A DNA stretch of 64,000 nt from Corylus avellana (lineage: Eukaryota > Streptophyta > Magnoliopsida > Fagales > Betulaceae), in NCBI RefSeq assembly GCF_901000735.1, contig NC_081542.1:45052238-45116237 (forward strand). Reading direction: 5' to 3'. Shown in pieces: positions 44,124-55,972 of the stretch (the first letter of the stretch is position 1; every line of letters starts with the position of its first letter). The translations under genes and the position numbers were made by a program. The notes under the pieces are model-generated. The model had not been told where the DNA came from. It searched no databases and saw nothing but the letters and a program-made list of their open reading frames with translations.

Positions 44124-44489
44124 GGTTGATTAACAATAAGGAGCCAACGTACAACCTCAGATTAACAAGAAAGAATGGAACAATACAATGAAATGGAGAG
44201 AAGAAACGAGCCAACAACCTTTGCTTAATTGGCAGCAATGGTCGGAAGAGAACAATGAACAGAAAATGACACAAGATTCGAACAAATGGTAGAATGAGGC
44301 TCAATCTCTTGTATATACTTACCGAGAATTTAACAACCCCTTACAAGTATAATGTCAAGAGTAGTGGAAACAATCTTTCAATGAAAAGGGGAAGATTAGT
44401 GCAACACAAAAGCTCCACTTAGAGGGATATTGAGTGATGGTGGACCCGCAGGGCTTTCAGTAGCCACTATGTTATTTTCACGTTATTTA

Positions 44490-44815
44490 CTTTTTGTTGA
44501 AGTTTAGACAATTAAGGTTATTTTAGTATTATCAATAATGGGCTTGGGGACACGTTTAGGGTTTGTTTAGACTCTATTTAAGTACCTCTTGTTTTCAGAC
44601 GGAGGCGGAATGAATAAATCTTTTATTAGCCGTCAATGAGATGAGACTTCTCGTACTCGATCAATGGTGAGACTCCATTGTAGGTTATTGTTTTTGTGAC
44701 TTCTTGGTTGAGTTTATTTGGCCTTTATTCTTGTGTGCTTACAGCTATTGGAGGATAATAAGTCTGGTTATCCTAATCTTCCTTTGGATCTGTATTGCCC
44801 CTGCATCATTGAGTG
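44490..44815. mobile_element. Possible solo LTR
   Basis: Starts TGTTGAAGTTTAGACAATTA, has a TATTTAAG core and an AATGAATAAAT signal in the order seen in Copia-type LTRs, and lacks any internal region. The right boundary is uncertain. Confidence 0.3.
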
Positions 44816-44984
44816 AAAGGAATGCTTCATTAAAAAGCATATAAACCTATAACAAAAGGAATGAGTGTACCAAATATTAACAAGGAAAGCAGCACCCTTT
44901 TCCAATATAAAGTAAAACCAAGCACCCTTTTCCCCTTTCTCTAATAACAAGGAAAGCATTAATATTACCTATACTACAACTACT

Positions 44985-45304
44985 ATCAAAGTTGGTAGTT
45001 TAATGGCTCAAGGAAGTTCTCAAGTAGTCAAAGCATGTATTAGAGAGTGGGTTCAAATCTCAGCAATGGAGAATCCCCACATATGCCTTATTAGTATTAG
45101 CTACCTTAGATTCTCATTGATAGCCTAGTGGGGCTAGGTTAGGCTATAGCTCAGTCGGACTTGAGGAAGCGCCTGCGGTTCCCACCATCTAGGACCATTC
45201 TGTGCGGCTCCCAGCAGGTAGGTGCTACTATGGTTACGCCCAAATAGAATAGCCACAATTAATCTTCCCGGCCTACCCTTTTTTGCTCCCAAAAAAAAAA
45301 AAAA
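44985..45304 (+). mobile_element. tRNA-derived SINE
   Basis: Internal polymerase III promoter: A box TAGTTTAATGG at 44996-45006 and B box GGTTCAAATCT at 45050-45060. It ends in a poly(A) tail at about 45290-45304. An imperfect duplication flanks it (CTATACTACAACT at 44969-44981, CTATTATACAACT at 45305-45317). Partial relatives lie at 2406, 9040, 14125, 20406, 25590, 25900 and 56585. Confidence 0.65.
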
Positions 45305-45349
45305 CTATTATACAACTTAGAAGGAATTAAATTTTTATACTATCAACAT

Positions 45350-45700
45350 TAAATTGATCTCTAGCATTCATTTTCGTTTTTTTTTTTTTTTTCTTGAACG
45401 GAAAGAGATAATCAATATGTACCAAAGGCCCGTCTCATATATGTAAAGTAGATTATTACAGTATCTATTTTAATAATCTTGCCTTTTCTCCAATTTTATG
45501 ATGAAAAAGAAATAACCAGTGTACGAAAAGCATCATCCCATAGAAGTAAAGTGCTAACTATTTCCCCCCTCCCTCTTCCTTGTAATTTGGTACTGTTAAC
45601 TATTTCCCATTTCCCCTTTTCACTCATAGCAAGGCAAGCACCCATAGCTTAGAAATAAAAAAGGGAAGGCATCCATAAAGAACATCCTAAAGTATATGCA
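45350..45700 (+). repeat. Promoter/leader-like repeats
   Basis: Two or three degenerate units (CTCATATATGTAAAGTAGA, CATCATCCCATAGAAGTAAA, CATAGCAAGGCAAGCA). They precede a DUF594 relic in the same relative position that the NB leader occupies elsewhere. Confidence 0.5.
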
Positions 45701-45812
45701 TTTTTGTCATCACTCTCAAAGTTTAAAAATTTATGATGTCGATATTTCAAGAATTTTTCCTGTTTAATTTCCTTAAAAAAAAAAAAAAAAAAAAAAAAAA
45801 ACAACAACCTGC

Positions 45813-46206
45813 TCAAAAAAGAAGGACACCTTCTAAAAAGGGTATACCTGCTACAGCAGACATCATAAACATATAATCCAAGAGGATCTTACAGAAATCA
45901 GAATCATCACCGTCATTGTTGTTGACTTCATTCGTATTATAGTAGAGTTGTGTAGCAACATGCCAAATTATAAGGCTCTGATCATAATTAACATCAACAA
46001 CATAAGACATGCATCAACTTACTACTACCACTATTCCAATCGATCACTATCCTGTAGAACCCAATCACCTCAAGCTGAACATATCCTCTTCGCAGTGTCA
46101 GGATCATCTTTTTTAGCTGATCAAAGATGAAATCTTGCGAAAACCATGCTTGAATAGAAGGTTGAAATGGCTGCCATAACCACACACCAGGATATAAACC
46201 GGACAA
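45813..46206 (-). pseudogene. Relic of a DUF4220/DUF594 gene
   Basis: Minus-strand fragments in two frames resemble the DUF594 half. At 45994-46206 the motif DFIFDQLKKM matches FIFDQLRMKS. At 45813-46010 the text YDQSLIIWHVATQLYYNT matches YAESLLLWHLATELLYQT, and CKILLDYMF matches CKNLSDYMF. It is more diverged than the other copies. No start, membrane region or C-terminal signature remains. Confidence 0.6.
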
Positions 46207-47289
46207 AAGATAAGGGTTTGGGTGTAAATTTTGACTCTATCAATGTGAATGGTGAGAATGAGACCACTCACCAGCCAGCCATGCAAGATACGTGGTTTGG
46301 TATATATTTTTCAATTTTCTCTTTGAGTGACAGAGTTGTTAATTGTCATTGAGGGCTGATTTTTTTGTTCTCAGCTAGTTCATTTGACATCATCTTATTT
46401 GATAGAAGAGGTCAACTCAAATTGGAACATGATTGTGGGCCAAAGTTTCACTAAAAAATAGACCACAAAATCTCCGTCAACAATCCTTATATTTTATTAG
46501 GTTTATGACCCACATCATATTTTATTAGGATCATGGCTCACCAGAGAACGGGACTCAAGTTGGGCTCCAACTCAGGATTTTTCTTCTCCACATGGTCTAG
46601 TCCAACAACCTTAAGAGGCCCAAGTATTCGTCACTCAACAATTACCATCAAGGAGTTGGCCAACTCTTATGATAATGACCCATTAAAACACAAATACAAG
46701 GAGGAGCTTATATGGGTTGGACGTCCAGTGAGTCGTTTTTTATTTCATTAGGCCCAAGTGAAGCTCCACCTAAAAAAGGGTCCAACCAAAGTGCAAACTT
46801 ACAGCCCAATCCAGTCAAAGTTTTACCATTACACCTGTAAACGTGACAACATGCACGAGTTTACATGGGTTGCGTTAAAAAAATAAATAAAAATTTGCAA
46901 GAATCTACTTGTCCATTCTTATTCTTAGAGCATATTATGGAGTTCAAAAATAATAGTTACAGTATAAAATTATTACTGACTTACAGTTGAAAAATATTAT
47001 TGAGTCATACTTAAGATTATCACTGAGTTACAGGTGAATAGTTAAAGATTATCATCTAGTTAACCTCGTTAGAGTATAAATCTATTTGTATATGACATGA
47101 TTCTCCTATAAATAGGAGCATGCTATATTGTAAATATTACTTAGAGAAATAAAAGCTTAATACAGTTTTAAAGCTTGATCTTGTAGATTTAAGTCATAGA
47201 CCGTGAATAACGTATTTTCGTCTAAATTGCAATTTTCTTTTATGGTTCTTATCATTTGTTTCGATTGATTTCACAATCACAAAACCCAT
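46207..47289. other. Intergenic, possible LTR at the right end
   Basis: No convincing gene. A TATA-like CCTATAAATAGGAGC (47104-47118) and an AATAAAAGC signal 47 bp later look like the promoter and polyadenylation site of a Copia-type LTR. Boundaries were not found. Confidence 0.35.
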
Positions 47290-48017
47290 TTATCTATAAT
47301 GTTTTATTTTTATTGGAAAAAAAAAATTGTCGTTAGTCAGATCCACGCAGAGCCAACCCACTTCCTCCCGCCGACCCTTAACGGCCATCGCCGGTGTCGT
47401 TCTCAGCCCTTCAGTTCTCGCAGCTCATTTACCAGCAGCCCTCACAGCCTTACCCAGCATCTCCAAGCAACCACAGTTGTCCTTGACCGGAAGGCCGTTT
47501 TGCAACGGAGAAGCTGGGTTTTTCGAATCATATTTCTGAAGGCCACTAAGCTCCGCCCAGTCCGTTCCACAACCAGACTTCCGACTATCTGCACCACGAG
47601 CCGTCCACCATTGCACAGCTTTCCGTTCAAGAACCCATCGCAGAGCCACCGCACAGCACCAACACAAAACCGGCGCTGCCACTAGTTGTCCACGGCTCAC
47701 ATCCCAAATTTCAACACCCAGCCACAGCACCGGTCTCTGCAACACCATTCATAGCCCCGCTCCATCCGGTTCAAACGCATCCGTTCACGCCAGATTTTCA
47801 AGGGTTGTTTTGTGGAGAAGAAGTGTTGTGTTTGGTTACAGGTTTTGATTTAACTTTATTTGGGTGTGCAGATATTCCTATTCTAGTTTAGGAACATGAT
47901 ATCTTGGTTTAGCTATTAGACCTAGATTTGTTTGGTTACATGATTTAGTTAATACTTATCCTAGTTTTCTGTAATCTACGACTAGGCTATTCCTTCAAAA
48001 AAAAAAAAAAAAAAAAA
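47290..48017 (+). other. Unassigned sequence ending in poly(A)
   Basis: A locally GC-richer stretch (47330-47780) with overlapping short frames on both strands and no recognisable protein, followed by AT-rich DNA and a run of ~20 A at 47998-48017. The terminal poly(A) suggests a retroposed sequence. The gap at 48025 follows at once. Confidence 0.35.
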
Positions 48018-48024
48018 GGAGAAG

Positions 48025-48124
48025 NNNNNNNNNNNNNNNNNNNNNNNNNNNNNNNNNNNNNNNNNNNNNNNNNNNNNNNNNNNNNNNNNNNNNNNNNNNN
48101 NNNNNNNNNNNNNNNNNNNNNNNN
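48025..48124. other. Assembly gap (100 N)
   Basis: Exactly 100 N. Directly to its right begins the segment nearly identical to 26041 onward, so the left edge of that duplication cannot be seen. Confidence 0.99.
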
Positions 48125-48403
48125 GCCTATTTTAAGCAATTTTCAACGGGTTCAGATTAAATTTGTGGAAAAAGAATAAATAATTTTTTTTATTTTTTAT
48201 TTTTAAATAGAATAGTGAAATGAGATAGTTAAAATGTTAAGGTTGATAAAAGTGCTTTGAAAAAATAAATAGTTAAAATAGAAAAATGTAATTTTTTAAT
48301 TATTTTGACTAATAAATTTAGTAAGGCCATTGTGAATGCTTTAACGGAATGATAAAAGAAAAGTGAAAGGGTATTATCATATTCCAAAGCTTATTATATT
48401 CCA

Positions 48404-48651
48404 TATAAAGTAAAGCCAACACTATATATCTAATAATAAGCTAATGGTCATCTTTTTCTTCTCTCCCTTTTTCCATAAGAAATAACAAGGCAAAGTATCA
48501 ACGGAGAACATTTATAATTAACTCTCTATTGAAGGTAGGTATCACAAGAAATAACATTTTAAAATGACGTGCCACAATATAAACTATTGTACTCTATCAG
48601 ATGATATGTGAAAAACAGAAGGCCTAAGAATAACATACGAGGTGAAAAAGG
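48404..48651 (+). promoter_or_regulatory. Promoter/leader of NB3 with uORF
   Basis: TATAAA at 48404-48409. Possible leader intron 48535-48618. Eight-codon uORF starting at 48601 with an internal ATGTGA. Essentially identical to the NB2 leader. Confidence 0.5.
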
Positions 48652-49488
48652 ATGGCGCCAAAAAAAGGGAAGCCTAGTGCAGCTTCAAGTGAGACAAGTG
48701 GCGCACAGCCGGAAGGATGTCACCGGTGCAGCTCTCGGTCCGTTGATGAATCTAAGGTTCATGGGTTTGAGGAAGAATGGATGTCACTGAAAAAGGTGCT
48801 TCTCAGGCAAGGAAGTGAGGATCGTTTCAAGGCAATAGGCATCACCGGTATAACTGGTATAGGAAAAACCACACTTTGCCAATTGTTGTTCAATAAAGAG
48901 GAGGTGAAGGACTACTTCTTTCCAAGGATCTGGGTATGCATGTCAGCACATTCCGGCGACGATCCGGACAAGAAAATAGCGATCCTGAAGAGAATGTTGG
49001 ATAGCCTTGGAGTAGAAGAGGAGATGATCAACAACTACAAGGTCGGCCAGGAACATAATCTCAAGCAACTACTACTGTATGCTCTTCACCTGCAATTGCA
49101 GGGGAAGAGATATCTGATTGTGTTCGATGATGCCAGGGGCGGGGAGATAGACAAATGGTACGGAGAGCTGAGTTGTTCGTCTACTCGTGATGGAAAATGG
49201 GATGGTCTCGCGTATGGATTGCCAAAAGGGCGTGGGGGAGCAGTTATTGTGACCAGTAGGGATGAGAAATTAGCGAAAGAGATGGTTGGCGTGGAGGGAA
49301 TCCTACATCGGCTTCTACCCCGTCCGGACGAAGAGAGCTGCTTGTCAATATTCAAAGACGCAGCTGATGCGGCCAAGAAAAAGTATGAGTCAGAGGCGGA
49401 CGATCTAAAGAAAGATATCTTCCATAAGTCTGCAGGCATTCCATTAGCTGCAAAAATGATGGCAAAAAATCTTATTAACACCCAATGA
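48652..49488 (+). CDS. NB-ARC nucleotide-binding half protein (NB3)
   Basis: 278 residues with an intact Walker A (66-73), Walker B (153-160), RNBS-B VIVTSR (198-203) and GIPLAA (262-267), ending at residue 278 just after the GLPL-type position. It differs from NB2 only at residues 103 (Asp) and 201 (Thr), and the flanks are also almost identical. It keeps the consensus Thr in RNBS-B, so of the two it is the better candidate for an active copy. Convergent to an intact DUF4220 gene 1.86 kb away. Confidence 0.88.
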   Translation: MAPKKGKPSAASSETSGAQPEGCHRCSSRSVDESKVHGFEEEWMSLKKVLLRQGSEDRFKAIGITGITGIGKTTLCQLLFNKEEVKDYFFPRIWVCMSAHSGDDPDKKIAILKRMLDSLGVEEEMINNYKVGQEHNLKQLLLYALHLQLQGKRYLIVFDDARGGEIDKWYGELSCSSTRDGKWDGLAYGLPKGRGGAVIVTSRDEKLAKEMVGVEGILHRLLPRPDEESCLSIFKDAADAAKKKYESEADDLKKDIFHKSAGIPLAAKMMAKNLINTQ

Positions 49489-51346
49489 GGTAACCGCTCC
49501 ATAATAGTGTATCCTCACGAGAATAGTATTGTACGAGGAGCACATGCTTCTTAACAATTTTTTTTTTTTTTTTTTATGGGCTTGGTTTTGATTTCTCGAT
49601 TTTTAAGTTTTCAGCTCTATTATGTTTCATTTCCTTTTGAAATAAGATTATAATGTTCCCTCTGTCTGGTGACTCTGCTCTTGCTTGTATCTTTCACCAC
49701 TATTAATATATGAGAAGTGTTATACATTTATCCATTACTAATTATCTCTGTGAAACTTACATGTGATCATACATATTAAATAATAAATTTACTTATCTAC
49801 TATACGAAAATTGATAAAAATAAAAAAATAAAAAATCAAACATTTCTCTTCATGTATTTGATGCAACTTTTAGCAAAGCGCATTACTTTATTTAATTAAA
49901 GGGAAAATGCTAAATGACGCCATGACATTTGACACTTTGTCAAATAGCTCAATAGTGTTTAAAAATTGAGTGATAACTTTCTATGTTAATCCTACGCGAC
50001 AGATTAACTCTGTACGTACATTGAACTTTTGTTTCAAATTTTTATGGTAACCATGCATCAATGTACCACATCATCACTAATAAAAAAAGAAAAAAAAAAA
50101 AGGAGAAATTAATGTTTGGTTTCATTCTATTACACATCTTTTGTCGATCTCCTTATAAGAAATGTGAAAATTCATCATTGAATTTGTAGAGCCTACATGT
50201 AAGTCCCAAAGATTCAACAGTGAATTAAAAACAAAGATGAGCAACAAATATGTAGGAGAATGACGTCAAACACATCTATTTAAGATAGCTAAATCCATGA
50301 CAAATGGCATTTTATTTAGGATAGCAAATTTGATCCACCCAGCCGTCACCATATAACAGTAATCAATAGTTGTTTGAACCAAATGAATTACGTACCCTTT
50401 AACCTCTTTTTTAAAAGAAATAAAAAAATTATTACTATATTTATATATTTTGCTATTATTTTCTAAGAATTTTTGACAAAAATATTTCTGAAATTAAGTT
50501 ATAATGTAATACGTAAGATTTTTTCTTTTTTATGAATCATTTTTTGGTCTTATTACTATTACCATTTTTTCCCCAACGTTTCTTTTAAAATATTTTAAAA
50601 ATTACGGGTCGTTTTGTTTCAGCGTAAAATGATTTATAGAAATACTTTTTGTATATTTCAGTATTTGGTGCGATAAAAAATAATGAAAAAAATGCAATTT
50701 ATCCTCCTGAAGTTTCAGGAGTTTTTCAATTTTAACCCCAAAGTTCAAAAATTGGCAATCTATCCTCCTGAAATTTCAAAAATTGGCAATTTAAACCCTA
50801 CGTTTAATTTTTCCGTCTAAATTGACGGAAATCTATGAAATTACATCATTACCCTCAAGCTTTCTTTAAAAAATTTTCGTCCAATTTAACTGAAATTAGT
50901 AATAGAAGGTTTAAATTGCCAATTTTTGAAACTTCAGGGGTTAGACTGCATTTTTCCCAAAAATAATTATCAACAAAAAATATTTTCAATTTGACCAAAA
51001 AAGCTTATTTAATTTCCGTAAAATAGTTTCTCATTTCTAACACTATAAAATATATATATTTCGAGTTTGAACTTCTCATTCTCGAATCACCAAGTCTTTG
51101 TTGGTACCTTGTTAGGACCGAGACTTCATCAAGTTACTCTAGAGCTAAAATAATATTTTCATAGACAATTGGTGAATGTTTTCCACACTGAACACTAGTG
51201 TGTTTTATTGAATTCTATTAATAATGAAAGTGTGATAGTGTTTGTTACAACATATATAGCTTATACATGTAGTTTGATTATTGTATCAAAAGACAAGAGA
51301 TGATCATTATTCAAAAAAAAAAGAAAAAGAAAAAGACAAGAGTAAT
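49489..51346. other. Intergenic between NB3 and DUF4220-3
   Basis: Near-identical to 27410-29061 apart from small indels and the MITE at 50685-50958. The final 170 bp contain the conserved 3'-flank motifs of the DUF4220 genes. No gene. Confidence 0.6.
50685..50958. mobile_element. Mutator-type MITE, absent from the NB2 copy
   Basis: Perfect 9-bp duplication AAAAATAAT at 50676-50684 and 50959-50967. The ends GAAAAAAATGCAATTTATCC and (inverse) GGGAAAAATGCAGTCTAACC continue as an inverted repeat of ~30 bp. The NB2 segment has an empty site near 28610. Confidence 0.9.
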
Positions 51347-53838
51347 TCACTTGCAACAATATTTTAATTTTGAAAACTTTATTAATCTGGACGTGCAGCC
51401 GCTTTCCTGCTTTTCTTCCTTTTCCTGGTTCTGGCTGTTTCCCTCTGTATGACCACCCTCCTGACCTTGACTAAGATCGGCCATTTTGGTTCGAATTTCG
51501 CGCTCATGCTCGTAGAACTGTGTTCCCAAGCCAAGGTGATTCATCAGTAACCAAACGAATGTCAAGAGCTCTCCACCCTTGCTGGGTTGCTGTGCGTGCA
51601 CAAGAGGTATACACTTGATGGCAGCATAAGACATCAATTCCACCCAAACTCGGCTCATCAGCATCCATTGGTCTACTTCCAAATTCCGGAGCTGTTTTGC
51701 GAGGATGCATGCATCGAAGAAGATAGATTTGCTTTTGCTTCCCTTCACTGCAACTGGTCTGAACTTGGAAGTATTCACCATTAACACTTTTTTACAGGCT
51801 TCTAATTGCTGCGATCTTTTTATTCCCTTTTGGTTGAAGAATCTCTTGGCTTCTTCACAAGTGTCCTTGAAGGCTATTTGCCAATTTCCCAATACCGGGG
51901 CCATCAATTCAGGCTGCATAACAAGAAGATAAAACATATAATGCGAAAGATTTTTGCATATTTCGCTATAATTATGTTTTCTCTCTTCACCAGATTCGGG
52001 TGTCTTTTCTTTTTCTTTTTCTTTTTCTTTTTCCCCCGGGAAACAAGATTGAGGTGTCATTTCTTCTATTTTTGGCCATGGGAAACAAGATCGAGGTGCC
52101 TTTTCTTTTTCTTGAGAGCAGCTAAGATCAGTGTGATAGAGTAGTTCGGTAGCCAAGTGCCACAGGAGAAGGCTTTCTGCGTATTGATACTCCTCGATGC
52201 TCCATTTTAGTTTGAAACACCCGGAAGTCTGCATAAGAGCCCAATCACCCCTTTGCGAACATGCCTCCATGGCAGCTTTTAAATTGTTTGCAGTCAAAGA
52301 TTTCATCCTCAGCTGGTTGAAAATAAAGTCCTCCAGATCTTCACTGACCGCGTATGGATGACGCGAGAAAAGAAAGATGTTAATCTTGTCTAGCACTCCC
52401 CCAAGCCGCACTTTAGTAGCGAACCGGGAAAACCATGGAGGAGGAACTTTCAAGCAATAGCTTATCATGTCATACCTGTTAAAATCAATGATTAAGTGAT
52501 TAAATTTACTTCTTCGTATCAGTTTAAACTTTTGAGATAACCAGCGATTTAACATATATTGGCATGAAAGCCAAAGGTCTAACCCGTTATTTAACAATAC
52601 CTGGAAATGGACCTCGACCACCTTTGTCTCTTCAAAATGATTTTTGCAATGAATCTGGTCCACCCGAAGTTGTTGGCAATGAGGGTCCAGTCAGAAAAAA
52701 TAAGCATGAGAAGAGTTACGGCCTCGAAGCCTAACGCCCCACCGAGCAAGGCGTAAGAAAGATTGACATCGAAGTATTTATCATCCCCGTAGTACTGCTT
52801 CTCAATTGAACGGAAGAGCATGAATGCAACCAGGATTGTAGAAAAGCTAATAAAGCGGAAGAAATACCCAATTTGGGTTCGAGCCACAACAACCTTGGTG
52901 TGGAGAAGATCGTACATGAAATTAAGCTCATACGCTATTAGCCTGAATGCCTCATTTGCATTTCTTGTAAGAAAATATTGTCGGCTCAATTCTCGGTCTT
53001 TTGAGCTCAAAAGATACCCCACAATAAGACCCTTGAAGCTTTCGAAGAGGCGATGTGCTTCTTGTAGTAATTTAATGTCGGCTTCCAACAGCGAACTTTG
53101 TTCCTTTTGATGATCAGTAGTACCGGTGGAGTTGGAATCCTTGTTGGGAGGCGCAATCTCCAGGGTCGGTATAACCTCCGCGTGTGTCGGAACCTGGATC
53201 AAATTCAAGGAAGAGTATATGGTGACGGCCTCTTCATAATCAGGCCCGGGGTCCGCCCCTCGCAACACCGAGCTCCCAAAATGGCCGGAGCTTGCAAGAT
53301 AGAGAGAACGCGTCCGCTCTGCGTACTTGATAGTTCCCGCAACAAACACCATGACAGTTGGTAACCATAGATCATGAAATGTAGGGAACGTTTGGTAGAA
53401 GATATAAGAAGTGCTGACAAGCTGAACAACGAGCCCCGTGAGGTGCCTAAACCAGAACTGATTATCCTCAACCGCGAAAGAAGTAATTGTATCAGGGCCG
53501 CCAAGATGCAGCAAAAGAAAGGAAGCCCAGAAAGCCATGAAGGCCTCACTCCCTTCCTTCATCTTCCCTTGCATCTTCAGCTCCATCTTCTGCTCACGAG
53601 CATCGCCTTTGCTTTTGGTGATTAGTCCAATGGCAACGGCGGCGATCCAGTCACATAGCAAGTACGCCACCCATACGCCCCCGTGTACCAATTTCTTTCT
53701 CGACCGTTTTCTGAATGGCGCTAAGATGAGCAAAGATGCCTGCAGGAAGAGGCTTAAGAGAATACAGCCCCGGAGATTCCATGAATGCCATATCCTCTTC
53801 AAGCCGCCGAGGATGGCCTTCGCTACAGATCCGGGCAT
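51347..53838 (-). CDS. DUF4220/DUF594 multi-pass membrane protein 3, two exons
   Basis: Exon 1 is 52601-53838 and exon 2 is 51347-52475. The 125-bp intron 52476-52600 has the donor CAG/GTATTG and acceptor ACAG/GTATGA. Joining restores the SISRYDMISY motif and gives about 788 residues. Likely spans lie near 25-42, 56-74, 100-115 and 132-150, with two more around the YFFRFISFSTIL and SYALLGGALGFEA motifs. The C-terminal half ends in the DUF594 signature GGELLTFVWLLMNHLGLG and a tail finishing KYCCK. A Glu/Lys/Pro stretch with two SCFPWPK-like units sits before the HNYSEICKNLSHYMF motif. The start MPGSVAKAIL is the first ATG. Role unknown. Confidence 0.87.
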
Positions 53839-55289
53839 ATTTACTTACTCTCCCTCTGTCTCCTTATTTCCTGATGATCACCTTTATATATATATATATG
53901 CATGATTGTTGAATTTGCATGGATGTGCTTTTAAATCCATGATTGTTAAGTCTATATATATAACAAGTTAATGGAGAATAAATCTCACGTAGAAACTTCA
54001 TTTCAAGCTGTAAATTAGGAGTAATGTTAGAATAAGAGTATTGTTTGCATTCTGCACAATATGATTTCATTTTTTAAAATTATTATTAAATTTGTAATCA
54101 TCATTATTAAATTTTAATTTATTAATAATTTTAAAAATCATGTCGGTGGACAAATGTAATTGTTTCTTCAACCTGCATGGTTTAGAGCAAGAAAATATCC
54201 AAATTAAACGAAAGAACTTAATGATGATGGCACCTGCAGGGTTGACGTACACAATATGAGGTGGCGAATCAAGAGGTTAAACTTGATCCTTAAAGTGAAG
54301 ACTGGAAACAATCTTTAAAAAAGAAAGCGAAGAATGTAACAAAAAATCTCCATTTAGTGGAATGCATGGGTGAAAGGCACGTTTCAATAAACATCTTGAA
54401 CCGTGATAGAAGGAAGTACTTTTTCTTTTTCTTTTCTAACTTTGGAACTTAATTATATTTCCATGAACAAACAAAAATAACCGGTGTACGAAAGACCCTG
54501 TTCCATGTGTTGAGAAATAGTCTTATATTTTTTGTATACAAGATTTTGGACGTGTTTATAAGGAATAGACAACTCTCTTTTATAGAATCGGTTTTATGAG
54601 TTGAGTTAGGCTCATGAATTTCTTCATAGTATCAAAGCTTACCACATAATGAATGGGAGCTCACACTATTTACCATGTGAAAAGGACCAAAAAAATAACC
54701 GGCATGTGAGAGAGGGTGTTGAGAAATAGACACGTACACATTGCCTGTGAATAAGATCTTAGGCATGTTTACAAGGAATGAATAACTCTCTCTTATAGAA
54801 CCAATTTTATAAGCTGAGTTAGGCTCACAAATGTATTCACCACGAATATATAAAGTAAACTCTCCGCTTTCTTTTTCTCTTTCTCTTTTTCCTTCTCTGT
54901 TTCTTTAATAAGAAGATAAACATAAAAAAGGAAATTTGACTCAACCAAAAAAAAAAAAAAACTAACGTACGTATGATATCTAGAAGGAACCGAAATTTGT
55001 GTACTACCAAGCCAAGTATAATGCTCTCATGCATTCCTGCTCTAGAAGCCGAGACAATCTTTTTTGCTGAAGTCGCCCCTGCATTGTTTCTTTTTGTGGT
55101 ACTTTTTAAAACCGAGACTATCTTTTAATAATGGCTTTACCACATGTATTAAAAATACATTTAACTATATTAGAGCATTTATAATGGAATAACCAAATTT
55201 TTATGCAAAATGGCTCCTCAAAACTCACTTTATCTAGTTTAGCTAATAAATTTTTAAAGGCGTCCTATACTTCATAAGCTATATTTTTA

Positions 55290-55320
<31 letters not shown>

Positions 55321-55972
55321 TTTATGCTTTATTGATTCTATCTTTTTTTCTTTTCTAAAATTCGTATTTCACTCTTTATTTTTTCAATAGTAATTTGTTT
55401 AGCACAATAATTTTTCAACGATTATTATTTTTCAAATAATCATTTTTGTAACTATAATATTTTTGAAACGGTTGTATTTTATAATAATTATATTTTTCAA
55501 CGGTTATATTTTTCAAATTTCATATTTGCGAACATTAAGTATAAAAACCATATTCTCATAGTATTGCATGTCAATCATATTTATGAAATATCTTTTTATT
55601 AAAAATTGTGAAAGAATATTCTCATAATGATCCATTGAAAAGTGGGAAAAGTTTTGAAAAAAAAAAAAAAACAGGTGAGAAAAACAATAAAAAATAAAAT
55701 GGCTCTCTTGAAAAGTGCTGCTACATGTAGTTTTTTTTTTTTTTTTTTGCTAATCCAATCAAATATCCATTTTGCATTTTGCGCTTCTTTTTTTTTTACT
55801 AATCTAATGTGGGGGTTTTTCTTACAAATCTTATTAGCCATTTTAGATAATAATTTTTTTTTTTTTTAATAAACAAAAAAAAAAATGAAGACCATTGGTT
55901 CTTCCATTGTGAGTGCTCTTATAAATAAACATTTAACTATTTCTCTTTTCTCCTTTTCACTTTTAACAAGGC
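53839..55972. other. Intergenic upstream of DUF4220-3
   Basis: No gene. Contains two degenerate leader-like units (near 54480 and 54840), two related stretches with TTTATAGAATCGG/TTATAGAACCAAT at 54580 and 54790, a short AT microsatellite at 55297-55320, and AT-rich DNA with several poly-T/poly-A runs. Confidence 0.45.

Noticed and set aside
44985..45304. tRNA gene at the A/B box pair
   Set aside because: The sequence does not fold into a cloverleaf I can see and continues for 240 bp into a poly(A) tail, which fits a SINE.
47299..47685. 128-codon frame in a GC-richer patch
   Set aside because: No recognisable domain, a comparable frame exists on the other strand, and the composition explains both.
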